Positions 61,114 to 64,000 of a stretch of 64,000 nucleotides of DNA are shown piece after piece. Location: contig PGZF01000001.1 of the NCBI GenBank assembly GCA_002840125.1, positions 682,001 through 746,000 on the forward strand. Reading direction: 5' to 3'. Numbering within the stretch: position 1 is the first letter of the stretch; each line of letters opens with the position of its first letter. The position numbers and the translations under genes are program-made. This DNA is from Gammaproteobacteria bacterium HGW-Gammaproteobacteria-15. GTDB taxonomy: Bacteria; Pseudomonadota; Gammaproteobacteria; Enterobacterales; Alteromonadaceae. The notes below the pieces were generated by a model. It searched no databases. It was not told the origin of the DNA and was given only the letters and a program-made list of their open reading frames with translations.

Positions 61114-61309
61114 ATAACTGTTCGTGCTGTGATTACCTGTTGTTATGCTACCACCCCGGCGAAAAAGCGCCAACCTTCGCACTACAGTTTTAATAATGGC
61201 GTAAAGCGTAAACAAAAGTTGCTGCAAAACCATGCAACTAACATCAGCAGGCATAAAACTGCGATGAATAACCTTATACAGGGCAAACTGCGGTGTTATA
61301 CTCAAGCCT

Positions 61310-61492
61310 GTTCTCTGGATTGTTGGTGATCAGGTGGATGTCCCTGAGCCGATAATTGTTTTTACCTAGGGATTCTTCTGCGCTGCCAGTGTGCAAGCCC
61401 GGCCCGTACCGGGAAGCCTGAGGCAGCCATCTGACTCCCGCCTTGAACCTATGGTTCAAGGGCTAACACCAGACACGGCAATTTGGAGAACC
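61310..61492 (+). ncRNA. ssrS: 6S RNA (ssrS)
   Basis: The region has the 6S landmarks: CCCTGAGCCGATAATT near the 5' side, the CCTTGAACC/GGTTCAAGGG stem near the 3' end, and closing GTTCTC (61310-61315) with GAGAAC (61486-61491). Size ~183 nt. It lies just upstream of ygfA (+), its normal partner. 6S RNA mimics an open promoter and sequesters sigma-70 RNA polymerase. A TATACT at 61297-61302 fits a -10 site for a start near 61310. Confidence 0.92.
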
Positions 61493-61529
61493 TCTTTTAT
61501 TCTGCCGCCATTCAGGCATACTCAATAGC

Positions 61530-62150
61530 ATGACTACCGCCGCACCCAATTCAGCTTTGCCCGACACTACAAGCCAGCGCCAGCAACTGAGAAAAATTAT
61601 CCGTGCCCAACGGCAACAGCTTAGTGTGAAGATGCAGCAACAGGCTGCTACTGATTTAGCCGCAAAGGTGCTTGCCAGCGACATTATTGCGCCAGGCCAG
61701 CATATAGCGCTGTATTTAGCCAACGACGGCGAGCTGGATACCTATCCGCTTATTCAGGCTTTATGGCAGCTGGGCAAAAGCGTTTATCTGCCGGTACTGC
61801 ACCCCTTTGTTGCCGGTTATTTGTTGTTTGTGCGCTACGATAAAGACACCCTGCTGTACCCTAATAAATTCGGCATACCTGAACCTTTGCCAGCCTGCCA
61901 CCAGCTGATACCGCTGCAGCAGCTGGATATTATTTTTACGCCGTTGGTTGCATTCGATGCAGCCGGCAACCGGCTGGGTATGGGCGGCGGTTTTTATGAT
62001 CGCACTTTGTCGCAGCTCTCCCCCGACAGCCAATGTCAGGTTATCGGCCTGGCGCATAACTGCCAGCATGTAGATGCTGTGCCAGGTGAAGCCTGGGATA
62101 TTCCGCTAAAGCAGATTATTACGCCGGCAAAACATTGGGTGTTTAGCTGA
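61530..62150 (+). CDS. ygfA: 5-formyltetrahydrofolate cyclo-ligase (YgfA)
   Basis: 206 aa. Conserved family blocks: RQQLRKIIRAQRQQLS, ALYLANDGELDTYPLI, SVYLPVLHP, NKFGIPEPL, DIIFTPLVAFDAAGNRLGMGGGFYDRTL (substrate and ATP site), and VIGLAHNCQHVDAVPGEAWDIPLKQIITP. Converts 5-formyl-THF to 5,10-methenyl-THF using ATP. Immediately downstream of 6S RNA, as in E. coli, so it is probably made by readthrough of that transcript. Confidence 0.93.
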   Translation: MTTAAPNSALPDTTSQRQQLRKIIRAQRQQLSVKMQQQAATDLAAKVLASDIIAPGQHIALYLANDGELDTYPLIQALWQLGKSVYLPVLHPFVAGYLLFVRYDKDTLLYPNKFGIPEPLPACHQLIPLQQLDIIFTPLVAFDAAGNRLGMGGGFYDRTLSQLSPDSQCQVIGLAHNCQHVDAVPGEAWDIPLKQIITPAKHWVFS

Positions 62151-62175
62151 AACTCAGCGCTGAGGTTGTAAAAAT

Positions 62176-62287
62176 CCGGCCACAATACCCGCTCTGGCTC
62201 GTCACAGCAACTCGCCCTACTGCCTGCGGCAGGGCTCAGACACTCTGTGACGACCAGATCGCGTTTCTGGCCTCCTTTTATGGCCGG
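62176..62287. repeat. Nested inverted-repeat element between ygfA and rpiA
   Basis: Three levels of pairing: CCGGCCA (62176-62182) with TGGCCGG (62281-62287); CGTCACAG (62200-62207) with CTGTGACG (62245-62252), perfect over 8; and an inner TGCC/GGCA stem. No ORF or T-run terminator. A structured intergenic repeat or an mRNA 3' structure of the ygfA transcript. Confidence 0.6.
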
Positions 62288-62409
62288 CGACACTTACACC
62301 TAACCCATGCAGTAAAACAGTTTTGCCCTTTTTCCGTTTTTGCCCTTTTGTCGGCAGGCCCTTTCGATATAATATCCATCTGTATGGCTAAACGAATTTG
62401 GAACAGCTG

Positions 62410-63066
62410 ATGACACAAGATGAAATGAAGAAAAACGCCGCCTGGGCTGCACTGGAGTTTATTCCGCGTGATACCGTGGTTGGCGTGGGCACCGGCTCTA
62501 CGGTAAATCATTTTATCGACGCCCTGGCCAGTATTAAATATGACATTAAAGGTGCGGTGTCCAGCTCTGTACAATCTACCGAAAAACTCAAAGCGCTGGG
62601 TATCGAGGTGCTGGATCTAAACAGCATTGACAGCTTTAGCGTTTACGTTGACGGCGCTGACGAAATAAACCCGCAAAAACATATGATTAAAGGCGGCGGT
62701 GCTGCCCTTACCCGGGAAAAAATCGTTGCTGCAGTAGCCGATACTTTTATTTGTATTGTTGATCAAAGCAAACAGGTTGAAGTACTGGGTAAATTTCCGT
62801 TGCCGGTAGAAGTGATCCCAATGGCCAGCCGCTATGTGGCGCGTGAGCTAACAAAATTGGGCGGCCGGCCAGTATTACGTGCCGGTGTGACTACCGACAA
62901 CGGCAATGTGATCCTCGATGTACACGATTTAGCTATTACCGAGCCACTGGTATTGGAGCAGCAAATTAATAATATTGTCGGCGTAGTCACCAATGGCATC
63001 TTTGCGCAGCGCGCTGCCGACATGGTATTGGTAGGCAGTGCCACAGGTACACAGGTTATTCGCTAA
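62410..63066 (+). CDS. rpiA: Ribose-5-phosphate isomerase A
   Basis: 218 aa from the ATG at 62410 (GGAA eight bases upstream; a TTG at 62398 is not needed). Characteristic sites: [59 protein letters not shown] (substrate-binding DGADE and [10 protein letters not shown]), and [12 protein letters not shown]. Converts ribose-5-phosphate to ribulose-5-phosphate in the pentose phosphate pathway. Adjacent to serA as in E. coli, here on the same strand. Confidence 0.96.
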   Translation: MTQDEMKKNAAWAALEFIPRDTVVGVGTGSTVNHFIDALASIKYDIKGAVSSSVQSTEKLKALGIEVLDLNSIDSFSVYVDGADEINPQKHMIKGGGAALTREKIVAAVADTFICIVDQSKQVEVLGKFPLPVEVIPMASRYVARELTKLGGRPVLRAGVTTDNGNVILDVHDLAITEPLVLEQQINNIVGVVTNGIFAQRAADMVLVGSATGTQVIR

Positions 63067-63148
63067 ATAACAGCTCAAGGCCACGAAAAACTATAACAAT
63101 AATAACTAACCAACTGATTTTATTTTTAATTTATTAAAGAGACGTGAC

Positions 63149-64000
63149 ATGGAAAAATTTTCGCTGGCCAAAGACAAAATTAAAATATTGTTATTAGAAG
63201 GCTTGCACCAAAGCGCAGTGCAAAGTTTTAAAAACCAGGGCTACAGCAATATTGAGTATTTAAAAACTTCCCTGCCGGAAGACGAGCTGATCGAGCGCAT
63301 TAAAGATGCCCACTTTATCGGGATCCGCTCACGCACCCAACTGACGGAAAAAGTGCTGGATGCGGCTGGCAAACTGGTCGCTATTGGTTGCTTTTGTATT
63401 GGTACCAACCAGGTAGATTTAACCGCAGCATTAAAACGCGCTATTCCGGTATTTAATGCGCCGTTCTCCAATACCCGCTCGGTAGCCGAGCTGGTGCTGG
63501 GTGAAATTATTATGCTGCTGCGCGGTATTCCGCAGCGCTCTGCGGCGGCGCATCGTGGCGAATGGCAAAAAACGGCGAATAACTCTTTTGAAGCCCGCGG
63601 TAAAACCCTCGGCATTATCGGCTACGGCCATATCGGCACTCAGCTGAGCATTATGGCCGAGAACATCGGTATGCGGGTGCAGTTTTACGATATTGAAGAC
63701 AAGTTGGTGCTGGGCAATGCTACCCAGGTTAACTTTGGTACCTTGCTAAAAACATCAGACGTGATCAGCCTGCATGTACCAGAGACACCACAAACCAAAA
63801 ATATGATTGGTGAAGCCGAACTGGAATTAATGAAGCCAGGTAGCATTTTAATTAATGCCTCGCGTGGCACTGTGGTAGACATCGAAGCACTAACAGCTGC
63901 GCTACAGAGTAAAAAACTGGCCGGCGCCGCAATTGATGTGTTTCCGGTTGAACCTAAAGGCAACGAAGAAGAGTTTATCTCGCCACTGCGCGCCTTTGAC
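63149..64000 (+). CDS. serA: D-3-phosphoglycerate dehydrogenase, 5' part
   Basis: 284 codons are present before the window ends; the C-terminal ACT domain is not seen. The ATG at 63149 follows AAAGAGACGTGAC. Visible: the substrate-binding domain (VAIGCFCIGTNQVDLTAALKRAIPVFNAPFSNTRSVAELV, with the RSVAE region) and the NAD domain (TLGIIGYGHIGTQLSIMAENIGM; SLHVPETPQTKNMIG; ILINASRGTVVDI). First step of serine biosynthesis, oxidising 3-phosphoglycerate; in E. coli it is feedback-inhibited by serine through the ACT domain. Confidence 0.96.
   Translation, partial: MEKFSLAKDKIKILLLEGLHQSAVQSFKNQGYSNIEYLKTSLPEDELIERIKDAHFIGIRSRTQLTEKVLDAAGKLVAIGCFCIGTNQVDLTAALKRAIPVFNAPFSNTRSVAELVLGEIIMLLRGIPQRSAAAHRGEWQKTANNSFEARGKTLGIIGYGHIGTQLSIMAENIGMRVQFYDIEDKLVLGNATQVNFGTLLKTSDVISLHVPETPQTKNMIGEAELELMKPGSILINASRGTVVDIEALTAALQSKKLAGAAIDVFPVEPKGNEEEFISPLRAFD

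Noticed and set aside
61129-61329. Plus-strand ORF in the place where zapA is expected
   Set aside because: The translation has no ZapA features and runs into 6S RNA.
1-64000. Prophage, CRISPR array, tRNA or rRNA genes
   Set aside because: No phage structural or integrase genes, no regularly spaced repeats, and no cloverleaf or rRNA sequence recognised.

Overview
The window looks like a chromosomal segment of a gammaproteobacterium of the Alteromonadales/Chromatiaceae type (Rheinheimera, Alishewanella or Arsukibacterium would fit). This is inferred from gene content (gcvTHP next to ubiH/ubiI, ygfB, 6S RNA, ygfA, rpiA and serA; FadL; many small lipoproteins), moderate GC and protein style. 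No search was run. The track is gene-dense, with no rRNA, tRNA, CRISPR array or transposase gene seen.

Layout. 1-6.8 kb: end of a membrane redox-type gene, ybaK, ygiD, a BlaI/BlaR1-type regulatory pair with its operator, a GlxA-type regulator, small membrane proteins, and a UPF0016 manganese exporter behind a yybP-ykoY Mn2+ riboswitch with a good promoter. 6.8-14.5 kb: an RND efflux operon (possible 39-aa small protein, adaptor, two permeases). 14.6-18.5 kb: FadL porin, a DUF4397 lipoprotein, a small lipoprotein and a decayed ParE toxin. 18.6-21.6 kb: three membrane or lipoprotein genes behind a cyclic-di-GMP-I (GEMM) riboswitch. 21.7-26.1 kb: Fsr-type MFS pump, double-thioredoxin protein, Tas aldo-keto reductase, PA2169-family bundle protein. 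26.1-29.9 kb: an AsnO-type amidotransferase divergent from a RimK-like ATP-grasp ligase that overlaps a YafJ-type glutamine amidotransferase, a possible amidated-peptide pathway. 30-46.5 kb: mostly housekeeping and envelope genes (OmpA-like lipoprotein, two Rnk-like genes, glutaredoxin, methyltransferase, beta-propeller, CpdB, S9 peptidase, RhlE helicase, DUF4932-type metalloprotease).

46.7-53.4 kb is the accessory part. The + strand gene creA and the - strand gene gcvP point into it from either side. Downstream of each are extra partial copies of that gene's own 3' end: two for creA (48093-48160 and 49263-49423) and one for gcvP (about 50507-50580). Between them lie cargo genes: a periplasmic binding protein, a HEPN/MNT toxin-antitoxin pair with its own dyad, a phzF gene broken by an amber codon, a short inverted-repeat element, a Tat-exported hydrolase, a cyclophilin-like protein and a LysR regulator. 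This reads as repeated gene gain at two gene ends.

53.4-64 kb is a conserved block: gcvP, gcvH, gcvT (glycine cleavage), ubiI, ubiH (ubiquinone), ygfB, 6S RNA, ygfA, rpiA and the start of serA. Together these cover one-carbon and serine/glycine metabolism. zapA and pepP, which neighbour these genes in E. coli, are not at this locus.
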